NCBI RefSeq assembly: GCF_008711325.1
Contig: NZ_VXDB01000017.1
Span: 41,325-105,324 of the forward strand
Direction of reading: 5' to 3'
Origin: Roseibium sediminis
GTDB lineage: Bacteria; Pseudomonadota; Alphaproteobacteria; Rhizobiales; Stappiaceae
Length of the DNA: 64,000 nt
The position numbers were made by a program, and so were the translations under genes. A model generated the notes under the pieces. It did not search any database. It had not been told where the DNA came from and worked only from the letters and a program-made list of their open reading frames with translations. Below are positions 24,647 to 32,962 of this stretch, piece by piece. How positions within the stretch are numbered: position 1 is the first letter of the stretch; every line of letters begins with the position of its first letter.

Positions 24647-25606
24647 ATGTATCAGATGAAAACTTCTCCGCTCCGATTTGGTATCATGGTCTGCACGGCC
24701 CAACGTCCGCTCATGTTGCGCAGCTGCCTAGAAAGCCTGATAACTCAAGACACTTCCGACGAATGGCAGATCGAGATTTGTGTAGTGGAGAACGACACCC
24801 AACCACTTTCTAGAGGCACGATTGACGAGCTGAACCAAACGTCTCCCTTTCCTATTCGATACGAGATGGAACCGCGCAGAGGAATTCCCTTTGCGCGCAA
24901 CAAGACACTCGATATGGCGAAGGCACAAAACTACGATTGGATCCTGCTTATTGACGACGATGAGGTCGCCCGCAAGGACTGGCTGGCAAAGCATGTGCAG
25001 ACCGCCCAAAGCTTCAATGCGGATATCAGCTACGGACAGATCAAACGCACTTATGAGCAACCGCTTCCCATCTGGGCGCCTCAAGAAACGCCCTTAGACA
25101 AAAATGCTGGCGTACAGCTCTCTCGCGCGTCGACAAACAATGTGCTTTTCAAAAGCGCCCTTCTTCACCCCCCCGCCAATCTGAGGTTCAATAATGCATT
25201 GACCTACGGCTACGAAGATCTCGATTTTTTCGAAAACGCGGCCCAGCTTGGATTTAAGATTGTTTGGGCACCAGATGCCATTGTAGAAGAATATGTGCCA
25301 GCTAGCCGTGTCGCATCCAAGCGTATCATTGACTTCGCCAAATCCTGCGCCGCGGCCCATGTTCAGGTGGGTATCTTGCGAAAAGGATATTGGAAGGTCT
25401 TTCCCAAGTTTTTCTTCAAGGGACTCAGACGGGTCCTTAGCGCTACTGTCTTGGCAGCTGTTGCCTATGTTCCAGCTCTATTCGGCTCCGCGACCTTCGT
25501 CAATTTATATTACCGTAGCCGAATGCGTTTAGCGCGCGGAATTGGGAATCTTCTTGGCCTTTTCGGGCGACCACCATCTTATTATTCAACCATTGACGGG
25601 CATTGA
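24647..25606 (+). CDS. Glycosyltransferase family 2 protein
   Basis: GT-A fold transferase, 319 aa. VCTAQRPLMLRSCLESL is at the N-terminus, RRGIPFARNKTLDMA precedes the DxD motif WILLIDDDEVA (about residues 98-108), and YGYEDLDFFENAAQLGFKIVWAPDA is the acceptor region. Hydrophobic stretches near residues 265-300 may anchor it in the membrane. The ATG at 24647 has no clear ribosome site. The gene is visibly more AT-rich than its neighbours and sits exactly between the two copies of the GT4 tail, which suggests transfer into the locus. Confidence 0.85.
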   Translation: MYQMKTSPLRFGIMVCTAQRPLMLRSCLESLITQDTSDEWQIEICVVENDTQPLSRGTIDELNQTSPFPIRYEMEPRRGIPFARNKTLDMAKAQNYDWILLIDDDEVARKDWLAKHVQTAQSFNADISYGQIKRTYEQPLPIWAPQETPLDKNAGVQLSRASTNNVLFKSALLHPPANLRFNNALTYGYEDLDFFENAAQLGFKIVWAPDAIVEEYVPASRVASKRIIDFAKSCAAAHVQVGILRKGYWKVFPKFFFKGLRRVLSATVLAAVAYVPALFGSATFVNLYYRSRMRLARGIGNLLGLFGRPPSYYSTIDGH

Positions 25607-25656
25607 GCACATCTGGCTCATAGCGCGAGAGTCATCTGTTGGCTTCAAACGCCGCC

Positions 25657-25832
25657 TTCCGCCGCAGGACGGAGAAGCGCTCGTCGATGAAATCAGGGTA
25701 ACCCTGCAGTCCCTGATCGATAATTCGGACAAATGCCAATCGCTCTCGGAAACTGGACGGGCGCATGCCCTTCAACATGCATACATCCGCGCCGTGGCCG
25801 AGAAGCATCTCCAAATTCTGAAAGCCGTCTGA
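25657..25832 (+). pseudogene. Duplicated 3' end of a GT4 gene (fossil)
   Basis: Bases 25657-25823 repeat 24400-24566 of the intact GT4 gene without gaps at a constant offset of 1257; over the central 140 bases I count 5 differences. The reading frame is kept (DGEALVDEIRVTLQSL...HALQHAYIRAVAEKH) and ends at TGA 25830-25832, but there is no N-terminal part. It is a remnant of a second GT4 copy or of a duplication made when the GT2 gene entered. Confidence 0.85.
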
Positions 25833-25853
25833 CGGAAAAACCGAGCCCACTTG

Positions 25854-26966
25854 TCACTGTGTTTGCCGCTGGTTGACTTCCAACGCCGTCTCGAGGCTCT
25901 CCCGCAAAGTGTCCAAGTCAACTTCTGTACTGGCCGAAAAGGCGCGTCCAATCGGGTTGATCGCGAAAAAGCTGTCATAGGAAAAGCCGCGTTCACGAGC
26001 GACCATGTAGTAGTGCGGCGACCCCATGCCCGGATTGAATATCTCAACCAATCCGCCGGGCTTTTTGCTCCGAAACAAAACATTTGTCAGTCCCGCGCCA
26101 TGCGGCCCTGCAACAATCGGGGCATGTTGAAAAATCTCGACCTGCTTTTCCAGCAAATGGTCGCCGGGATCGATCGTCTCAAACCCGAGAGATCGAGCGA
26201 CGTCGTCCATCTCTGCCTGATTTCGAAAGGTCCGCCCGTTGGCAGCATTCGCGCGCCGTACCACGAAGAGCGGCGCGGCATCTTTTGACGGGGCAGGCGC
26301 TCCGAGTTTGTCTGCAAGCCAATCGAAAACCCTGCACTGACAAAAGAAGGCGCGCACCAGATAGGGGCTTTCGACAAGCACGACCTCCCTTTTGCCCTGT
26401 ACCACTATTTCGCGCGCGCCAAAGGCTCCGAGTTCCTGTGCTCGCTTGAAGAAGGCGGTCTCTGCCGTTCTCTCAGGGACAAGAAACGGTATGTCCGTCG
26501 GCAGTCCTAGTCGTTCAACCAGCTCCACCCTGCTCATCACATAAAGCAGGAAATGGAAATAATTGTCGCCATGGACATGGTGAAGCAGGATCGCCGACGC
26601 CAAAGTCCTGTGCCCAGACTTCAGGTGCGAAAGGAATCTTGGGCTCCGCTCGCGAAGAGGCTGATCGCTTGATCCCCATAGTACCCTGCCTTTATGAAAC
26701 AGAATGCCCATTTTCGGATCAACAGTGCATGGTTCACTGACGCGGTAGAGCGCCTCGATGTCCTGCGTCTTTCGCCACTCTGCAAGAAAATCTCGCGCCT
26801 GATCGGGCAGGACTTCGGGCTCTTCGTCGGAATAGGGAGCTTTCGTTTCGATGTGCAGTGTGTCGAGAAATGGTCCCACGTCGGTCTTTGGCCAACGATC
26901 ATCGACACCACGGATAATGGCCTTACGGAAGGAATGATAGCGGTCTCGAAATTCTGCGGCGTACAT
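25854..26966 (-). CDS. Glycosyltransferase family 61 protein
   Basis: DUF563/GT61 transferase, 370 aa, predicted to add a pentose or GlcNAc-like sugar to a surface glycan. Hallmarks are HVHGDNYFHFLLYVMSRVELV at mid-protein, RRANAANGRTFRNQAEM and the C-terminal VAGPHGAGLTNVLF. It is convergent with the GT4 fossil and separated from it by 21 bases. The ATG at 26966 lacks a clear ribosome site. With the GT4 and GT2 genes it forms a small polysaccharide locus with no polymerase or flippase in view. Confidence 0.85.
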   Translation of the reverse strand: MYAAEFRDRYHSFRKAIIRGVDDRWPKTDVGPFLDTLHIETKAPYSDEEPEVLPDQARDFLAEWRKTQDIEALYRVSEPCTVDPKMGILFHKGRVLWGSSDQPLRERSPRFLSHLKSGHRTLASAILLHHVHGDNYFHFLLYVMSRVELVERLGLPTDIPFLVPERTAETAFFKRAQELGAFGAREIVVQGKREVVLVESPYLVRAFFCQCRVFDWLADKLGAPAPSKDAAPLFVVRRANAANGRTFRNQAEMDDVARSLGFETIDPGDHLLEKQVEIFQHAPIVAGPHGAGLTNVLFRSKKPGGLVEIFNPGMGSPHYYMVARERGFSYDSFFAINPIGRAFSASTEVDLDTLRESLETALEVNQRQTQ

Positions 26967-27068
26967 TATGCATTCGATAGAAATTATTTATAGGAACACA
27001 AATATCAAACCACCTCATCTCTTCAATTGATTTCTTTATCTTTCCGTCATTTTTTTGCTCCCTGCATC

Positions 27069-27992
27069 CTACCCCGGCAACACCTCATCTTCATCGGCAA
27101 GCACCTGCCGTGCTTCGTCCATAAGCCAGGTCCGGAAGGCGGTGACGACCGGGCGCAGTGTGCGATTTTCCGGATAAACGAAGTGATAGGCCGTCGCTTG
27201 AGACAACGAAATGTCGAACAGTTGCACAAGACGGCCTGAAGCAAGTTCGTCCTGAATGAAGAAACGGGGCATGAGCGCAGCCCCGACATTGTGGATCGCG
27301 GCTTCCGAGATCATGACGAACTGTTCGAAACGGGCGCCTTGAAAGGCAACCTCGGTCGAAACACCGGCAAGGTCGAACCACTGCCTCCAGGCAAGAGGTC
27401 GGGTCGCAAGTTGCAGCCGGGGTACGCGAATGAGATCAGCAGGCGTGCGGATGTCATGGCGATCCCGGAAAACCGGTGAAGCAACCGCAATCACCTCTTC
27501 GGGAAACAGCGGTTCGGCGATGGCCCCGGCCCACACCGGGTCACCGTGGTGAATAGCCCCGTCAAAGGGCTCATCCTCAAAATCAAAAGGCTGCAATCGA
27601 ACACTCAAGTTGAGCCCTGCATTGGGATAGACCCGCAAGAAACGGGACAGGCGCGGCGCAAGCCAGCGGGTTCCGAAGGTCGGCAGAACGGCAAGGTTCA
27701 ATACATCCTCGCTGCCCGCATAGGACATGACCTGACGGGTGGCGTTGGTCAGGGCTTCCATGGCACCGCGGATGTCATGCAGATATAAACGCCCGGCATC
27801 GGTCAAGACGATGCGCTGACGCACACGGCGAAACAGCTCCACGCCGAGCCTGTCCTCAAGCTGGCGGACCTGTTTGGAAATCGCGCCCTGCGTCAGATGA
27901 AGCTCTTTCGCTGCGCGTGTGAAGCTGCCATGGCGCGCAGAGCATTCAAAGGCGATCAGCGTATCTGCCGGCGGAATGAACGCACGCTTCAT
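27069..27992 (-). CDS. gcdR: LysR-family transcriptional regulator, GcvA/GcdR-like
   Basis: DNA-binding regulator, 307 aa. The winged HTH is FECSARHGSFTRAAKELHLTQGAISKQVRQLEDRLGV within residues 14-50 (only the pattern matters: AA...L..TQ.A.S.Q...LE). An effector-binding domain follows, with the GcvA-type LRVYPNAGLNLSVR and ALMPRFFIQDEL motifs. It is divergent from gcdH, the usual arrangement for a LysR activator of glutaryl-CoA dehydrogenase. A 10-bp spaced inverted repeat at 27988-28037 is its candidate binding site. The symbol is by context. Confidence 0.82.
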   Translation of the reverse strand: MKRAFIPPADTLIAFECSARHGSFTRAAKELHLTQGAISKQVRQLEDRLGVELFRRVRQRIVLTDAGRLYLHDIRGAMEALTNATRQVMSYAGSEDVLNLAVLPTFGTRWLAPRLSRFLRVYPNAGLNLSVRLQPFDFEDEPFDGAIHHGDPVWAGAIAEPLFPEEVIAVASPVFRDRHDIRTPADLIRVPRLQLATRPLAWRQWFDLAGVSTEVAFQGARFEQFVMISEAAIHNVGAALMPRFFIQDELASGRLVQLFDISLSQATAYHFVYPENRTLRPVVTAFRTWLMDEARQVLADEDEVLPG

Positions 27993-28037
27993 GCCTATTT
28001 ATCCTTTATATTCAAAATTATTCCATTTAGGCATGAA
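27988..28037. promoter_or_regulatory. Spaced inverted repeat between LysR gene and gcdH
   Basis: TTCATGCCTA (27988-27997) is repeated in inverted form as TAGGCATGAA (28028-28037), a perfect 10-bp match with 30 AT-rich bases between. The left arm overlaps the LysR start codon. The size fits a LysR tetramer footprint and would allow autorepression. Confidence 0.45.
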
Positions 28038-28151
28038 CTTTGTCGAAGCTTTCCCTTTATTGCAAGCCCTTGACCAAGGATAGTTCGCGCAAATGGAATG
28101 CTTCGGCCCTCTCACTGGCCCAAACTGATCCCGGCTTTAAGGACTGACATC

Positions 28152-29369
28152 ATGAATGCACCGACAAACATCAAGGCTTCCCCGGCAGGCGGCGGCGTTT
28201 TCGACTGGCAGGACCCGTTCGTCTTGAAAGGCCAGATCGGCGAAGATGAAACCTTGATCATGGAAAGTGCGCGCGCCTATGCGCAGGCAAAGCTTCTGCC
28301 GCGCGTGATCGAAGCCTACCGGGAAGAAAAGACAGATCGCTCCGTCTTCAATGAAATGGGCGAACTCGGCCTTCTGGGTATCACACTTCCCGAGGAATAT
28401 GGCTGCGCAGGCGCCTCCTATGTCTCCTATGGCCTGGTGGCGCGTGAAATCGAACGGGTGGATTCCGGCTATCGCTCAATGATGAGCGTGCAGTCCTCCC
28501 TGGTCATGTATCCGATTTACGCCTATGGCTCGGAAGAGCAACGCAAGAAGTACCTCCCCAAACTGGCCAGTGGAGAATTTGTCGGCTGCTTCGGCCTGAC
28601 AGAGCCCGATGCTGGATCCGATCCGGCTGGCATGCGCACACGTGCGATCAAGACAGACGGCGGGTACCGCCTGACCGGCTCCAAAATGTGGATCTCCAAC
28701 GCTCCGATTGCGGATGTGTTTGTCGTTTGGGCAAAGTCCGAGGCACATGACGGGGCGATCCGCGGATTCGTGCTCGACAAGGGCATGAAAGGCCTTTCCG
28801 CTCCCAAGATTGGCGGCAAGCTGTCTCTGCGCGCCTCCATCACCGGCGAAATCGTGATGGACAATGTGGAAGTCGGCGAAGATGCGCTACTGCCCAATGT
28901 ATCAGGGCTCAAAGGCCCGTTTGGATGCCTCAACAGGGCTCGCTACGGCATTGCCTGGGGCGCTATGGGGGCTGCCGAAGATTGCTGGATGCGGGCACGC
29001 CAGTACGGCCTGGAACGCGAACAGTTTGGCCGCCCTCTGGCCCAGACCCAGCTGTTCCAGAAGAAGCTTGCCGACATGCAGACCGAAATCGCCCTTGGAC
29101 TTCAGGCCGCGCTGCGCGTTGGTCAACTGTTCGATGCCGGCGAAGTTGCCCCCGAGATGATCTCCCTGATCAAGCGCAACAACTGCGGCAAGGCTCTGGA
29201 TATTGCCCGCCAGGCCCGTGACATGCACGGCGGCAACGGCATTCAGGAAGAATACCACGTGATGCGCCACTCCCAGAACCTTGAAACCGTGAACACCTAT
29301 GAGGGAACGCATGACGTTCATGCCCTGATCCTCGGCCGTGCTCAAACCGGCCTGCAGGCGTTCTTCTGA
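28152..29369 (+). CDS. gcdH: Glutaryl-CoA dehydrogenase
   Basis: FAD enzyme that converts glutaryl-CoA to crotonyl-CoA and CO2, the end of lysine/tryptophan/2-oxoadipate catabolism. It is 405 aa. [17 protein letters not shown] is in the flavin region, the glutarate-type [18 protein letters not shown] precedes it, and the catalytic base is Glu384 in [16 protein letters not shown]. The start at 28152 is the first ATG preceding MNAPT; upstream residues are not conserved. It passes electrons to ETF. The divergent LysR gene is the likely regulator. Lysine-degrading genes sit 22 kb away at 50504-53645. Confidence 0.93.
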   Translation: MNAPTNIKASPAGGGVFDWQDPFVLKGQIGEDETLIMESARAYAQAKLLPRVIEAYREEKTDRSVFNEMGELGLLGITLPEEYGCAGASYVSYGLVAREIERVDSGYRSMMSVQSSLVMYPIYAYGSEEQRKKYLPKLASGEFVGCFGLTEPDAGSDPAGMRTRAIKTDGGYRLTGSKMWISNAPIADVFVVWAKSEAHDGAIRGFVLDKGMKGLSAPKIGGKLSLRASITGEIVMDNVEVGEDALLPNVSGLKGPFGCLNRARYGIAWGAMGAAEDCWMRARQYGLEREQFGRPLAQTQLFQKKLADMQTEIALGLQAALRVGQLFDAGEVAPEMISLIKRNNCGKALDIARQARDMHGGNGIQEEYHVMRHSQNLETVNTYEGTHDVHALILGRAQTGLQAFF

Positions 29370-29414
29370 TTTCCCTCCCGTTCGGCGGGACGCGAAAGAA
29401 CCGGGAGTTGTTGA

Positions 29415-30596
29415 GTGACGAGGCGAAATGCGGACGTCGTTGTGATTGGCGGGGCGGTGATGGGTTCATCCACCGCCTGCCAGCTTGCCCAGCGCGCGGA
29501 CTTTACCGGTAAGATTATCGTTCTTGAACCCGATAGTGGATACCAGCATTCCGCATCTGCCCGTTCAGCGGCTTCCATTCGCCAGCAATTTTCCACCGCG
29601 ATCAATATTGAGGTTTCGCTTTTCGGGATCGAGTATCTGCGTTCCATCGGCGAGCATCTTGCGGTTGACGGCGAAAGTCCGGTAATCGACCTCAAGGAAG
29701 GCGGTTACCTCTTTCTTGCAACACCCGACAAGCAGGACATTCTTCGCGAAAACCATGCCCTCCAGTCACAGCTAGGCGCTAATATTGCCTTTCATGACAC
29801 CGCCGGGCTTTCTGCAAACTTTCCGTGGCTACGGGTCGATGATCTTGCCGCCGGCTGCCATGGGGTGACCGGGGAAGGCTGGTTTGATGGCTATGCGCTC
29901 GTTCAGGCCTTTCGAAAGAAGGCCCGCGCGCTCGGCGTGGACTATCTGGCACAAAGGGCCATCGGACTGGAGAGAACCGGACAGGACTGGACAGTACAGC
30001 TGGACAACGGAGACACGCTGACTGCTCCGGTGTTGGTCAATACGGCAGGTGCTTCGGGAGGCGCGGACATCTGCAGAGCTGTGGGACTTGAGGTGCCGGT
30101 CCACAGCCGCAAGCGCTGCGTCTTTACATTCGAGTGCCGCACGCAGCTGGACCATTTTCCGCTCTTGATTGATCCGAATGGAACCTATGTCCGTCCCGAG
30201 GGCGCGGGTTATATCTGCGGCAGCGCCCCGCCGGAGGATCATGACCCTGACAGCCGAGATTTCGAAGTCGATCACTGGCTGTTTGAGGACCACATTTGGC
30301 CTACACTCGCCAATCGGGTTCCCGCCTTTGAAGCCATCAAGCCAGGCGCAGCCTGGGCAGGCCATTACGACATGAATCTTTTCGACCACAACGCGTTTGT
30401 AGGCGGGGTTTCAGGGCTTGATGGCTTTTATCTGGCGCTCGGCTTTTCCGGCCATGGATTGCAACAGGCACCGGCGATCGGTCGCGGGCTATCGGAACTG
30501 ATAGCGACCGGATCTTACCAGACCCTCGATCTTGGACCGCTTGGAATTGACCGATTTTTCGGGAACAAGCCGCTCAAGGAACGAAACGTCGTCTGA
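29415..30596 (+). CDS. FAD-dependent oxidoreductase (D-amino-acid oxidase/sarcosine oxidase superfamily)
   Basis: DAO-superfamily flavoenzyme, 393 aa, starting with GTG. The dinucleotide-binding strand is DVVVIGGAVMGSSTACQLAQ (about residues 6-26), and ARSAASIRQQFS near residue 48 is typical of sarcosine/dimethylglycine dehydrogenase-like members. Near the C-terminus GFYLALGFSGHGLQQAPAIG closes the FAD site. It lies 45 bases after gcdH in the same direction and could be co-transcribed. Substrate is unknown: an N-methyl amino acid, a D-amino acid or a hydroxy acid is possible. Confidence 0.82.
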   Translation: MTRRNADVVVIGGAVMGSSTACQLAQRADFTGKIIVLEPDSGYQHSASARSAASIRQQFSTAINIEVSLFGIEYLRSIGEHLAVDGESPVIDLKEGGYLFLATPDKQDILRENHALQSQLGANIAFHDTAGLSANFPWLRVDDLAAGCHGVTGEGWFDGYALVQAFRKKARALGVDYLAQRAIGLERTGQDWTVQLDNGDTLTAPVLVNTAGASGGADICRAVGLEVPVHSRKRCVFTFECRTQLDHFPLLIDPNGTYVRPEGAGYICGSAPPEDHDPDSRDFEVDHWLFEDHIWPTLANRVPAFEAIKPGAAWAGHYDMNLFDHNAFVGGVSGLDGFYLALGFSGHGLQQAPAIGRGLSELIATGSYQTLDLGPLGIDRFFGNKPLKERNVV

Positions 30597-30613
30597 GCGG
30601 ACGAATACTGACG

Positions 30614-31474
30614 TCAGGATGCTTCAACGGCGAAAAGATCTTCGTCTTCGACACCTGCATCCGTGTCGACATCGGCCTGAACACCGCTCTCGCCACCAAC
30701 CCAGTCAATCACCTTGGAAAATGCCCCTGTCATGGTGGCGTTCAGGCGGGTCACGCGCACCTTGTCCGGTTCGAAGGGCGGTGTCTCGTGGCGAAGATAG
30801 GCACGCTGCGCAACAACCACGGTCATCGCATGCACTCCCTGCTTCGGAGCACCATATGTACGTGTGATGTAACCACCGGTGAAAAGATCATCAACGCCGA
30901 TCGAAAAGCCCGTTACGCCTGTGAAACTCTCCGCGAAGAGGACCTTCAGGTCCTTGTCGCAGGACTGACCTTCGTCTGTGCCGAGACTGATCATCGGCAA
31001 GCCGCGGTCACAAAACCCCTTGATGCGAGAGCGCATGGACTGACAATCGAAGAGCGCAACCTTCTTGTGCATTGTCTTCAACCGCGTCAGTTCGCTGCGA
31101 ATGGCCTTGTGGAAAGGGTCATGGAACAGAAGCACCCTTTGCTCCTGTTCTGTCGGGCCGGGCTCTTCCTCGTACTTATAGATCTTCTTGCCATCCAGAG
31201 TGAGCGTCGGGCAGACAGATGTCGCGCTGTCCTCACTCGTGGAATAGTCGTCAGGAGCGCGATCCACATCGACAACCAGTTTTGAAACCGTGGTTGTGAT
31301 CACGGTCGCATCCAGCGCCGCCGCCAGATCGAACACCTGATCCAGATGCCAGGACATGTCAGTCTGCAATCGTCCGGTCGCACTCATCCGACGTTCCACA
31401 GCCGGTGGAATCTCTGTTCCGATGTGCGGAAGACAGATGATAAGAGGATTATTACCCTTTTTGACGCGAATCAT
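30614..31474 (-). CDS. hutG: N-formylglutamate amidohydrolase family protein
   Basis: Predicted deformylase of the HutG/FGase family, 286 aa. N-terminal PLIICLPHIGTEIPP, central LVVDVDRAPDD and FDCQSMRSRI carry the metal-binding pattern seen in the family. It may release formate and glutamate from N-formylglutamate in histidine breakdown, but no other hut gene is nearby, so another N-formyl or N-acyl substrate is equally possible. The start at 31474 drops a 12-residue unconserved extension. It is convergent with the FAD oxidoreductase. Confidence 0.75.
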   Translation of the reverse strand: MIRVKKGNNPLIICLPHIGTEIPPAVERRMSATGRLQTDMSWHLDQVFDLAAALDATVITTTVSKLVVDVDRAPDDYSTSEDSATSVCPTLTLDGKKIYKYEEEPGPTEQEQRVLLFHDPFHKAIRSELTRLKTMHKKVALFDCQSMRSRIKGFCDRGLPMISLGTDEGQSCDKDLKVLFAESFTGVTGFSIGVDDLFTGGYITRTYGAPKQGVHAMTVVVAQRAYLRHETPPFEPDKVRVTRLNATMTGAFSKVIDWVGGESGVQADVDTDAGVEDEDLFAVEAS

Positions 31475-31764
31475 CGCAAAGCCCCGCAGACGATGCCGAC
31501 ATGACACCAAAACAACTAACTCAAAACTGGACGCCTACAACAGGAACTGCCGAATTCGAACACGGCCAGTCCTGCCTGACGCTACTGAAATCGGGATTCA
31601 TCCGGTAATCTGAACCACCATTAAAAGACTACTCAAACAAGTCAGTTTTTGCAGTAGCAAAAATGAGTTGATCACACAAAGCGTCCGTAAAGTTACCTGT
31701 TTTGTCCAAACAATATTACGTGACACTGCAACAAATGGCGAAGCAGCCGATCCTGGAGCGCAAG
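31475..31764. promoter_or_regulatory. Divergent intergenic region with a palindrome
   Basis: A 290-base AT-richer gap between the N-formylglutamate amidohydrolase-like gene and the aminotransferase. It holds the perfect inverted repeat TTTTTGC-AGTA-GCAAAAA at 31646-31663, about 100 bases before the aminotransferase start. No other element or small gene is convincing. Confidence 0.4.
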
Positions 31765-32943
31765 ATGACACTACGACAGGGCAAAGAGTTCCTGATGATA
31801 CCGGGCCCGACCAATGTACCCGATGAAGTGTTGCGCGCCATGCATCGGCCAGCCATCGATATCTATGACGGTCCACTTGTCGAGACAACCGAGCAATGTC
31901 TTGCCGGGTTGAAGAAACTGTTCAGAACACAGCATCAGCTCTACATCTATGCTGCCAACGGACATGGCGCATGGGATGCGGCTCTTTCAAATACCCTGTC
32001 TGAGGGAGACCGCGTTCTGGTGCTGGAATCTGGCCTGTTTGCAACAGAGTGGGGCAAGGCAGCCAAGGTAATGGGGCTTGATGTCCAGCTTCTTCCGGGC
32101 GACTGGCATACGCCGGTTGATCCGAATGCTCTGGAAAAGGCCCTCAAGGAAGATATCGGGCACAGGATCAAAGCAATCCTCGTGGTGCAGGTCGACACGG
32201 CAACGGGCGTCTGGAACGACATTAGACGCCTGCGCACCGCCATTGACGCTGCTGCCCACCCGGCCCTTTTCATGGTCGACACGATTGCGTCCCTCGGGTG
32301 CATGCCTTTTGAAATGGATGCCTGGGGCGTCGATCTGGCCCTGACAGGGTCCCAGAAAGGGTTGATGACACCCCCCGGCCTTTCATTCGTTGCTGTCGGA
32401 CCAAAAGCGAAGGCCACCCATGCGACAGCAAATCTGCGCTCCAACTACATGGATTGGACCTTCCGCGATGGTCCCGTTCACTATCAGAAATATTGCGGCA
32501 CCCCGCCAGAGCATCTGCTTTTTGCCTTCAAGGCGGCACTTGACCTGATCTTTGCGGAGGGCCTCGAAAACGTCTGGCACCGCCACGCCCTTTTGGCCGA
32601 GGCCACACGGCGGGCTGTCGAGATCTGGTCCAGCGCAGGCAGCATGGACATGATGGTCCCCAACAAGACGGCGCGCAGCAACAGCGTGACCGTTGTGACC
32701 ACCAATGGCTGGGAGGCGGAAAAACTGCGCACCTTCACCCGCGAACAGTGTGGCGTCACCATTGGCGGTACGATCGGCGACTATGCCGGGCGCGGCTTCC
32801 GGATCGGACACATGGGCCATGTGAATGCGGTCATGCTGCTTGGCACCTTGTCCGCCATCGAGACAGGCTTCATCAAGCTTGGCATTGCCCACGGCAAAGG
32901 CGGAGTGAACGCCGCCATGGAGTATCTGGCGCAGTCCATCTGA
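31765..32943 (+). CDS. Class V aminotransferase, serine-glyoxylate aminotransferase-like
   Basis: PLP enzyme, 392 aa, of the alanine/serine-glyoxylate aminotransferase family. N-terminal MIPGPTNVPDEVLRAM, the strand FMVDTIASLG and the PLP-binding Lys in ALTGSQKGLMTPPGL are clear, and the C-terminal GRGFRIGHMGHVN is typical. GGAG lies 6 bases before the ATG at 31765; a longer in-frame start at 31702 is less likely. It would convert glyoxylate plus serine or alanine to glycine. No serine-cycle genes are adjacent, so the exact amino donor is open. Confidence 0.85.
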   Translation: MTLRQGKEFLMIPGPTNVPDEVLRAMHRPAIDIYDGPLVETTEQCLAGLKKLFRTQHQLYIYAANGHGAWDAALSNTLSEGDRVLVLESGLFATEWGKAAKVMGLDVQLLPGDWHTPVDPNALEKALKEDIGHRIKAILVVQVDTATGVWNDIRRLRTAIDAAAHPALFMVDTIASLGCMPFEMDAWGVDLALTGSQKGLMTPPGLSFVAVGPKAKATHATANLRSNYMDWTFRDGPVHYQKYCGTPPEHLLFAFKAALDLIFAEGLENVWHRHALLAEATRRAVEIWSSAGSMDMMVPNKTARSNSVTVVTTNGWEAEKLRTFTREQCGVTIGGTIGDYAGRGFRIGHMGHVNAVMLLGTLSAIETGFIKLGIAHGKGGVNAAMEYLAQSI

Positions 32944-32962
32944 AAAGGGCAATGGAGCGGAT

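Noticed and set aside
23010..27068. Genomic island or mobile element around the glycosyltransferases
   Set aside because: No integrase, transposase, tRNA or direct terminal repeats are seen; the AT shift and GT4 duplication support local recombination only.
29376..29390. TCCCG-TTCGG-CGGGA hairpin between gcdH and the FAD oxidoreductase as a terminator
   Set aside because: Five-base stem and no following U run.
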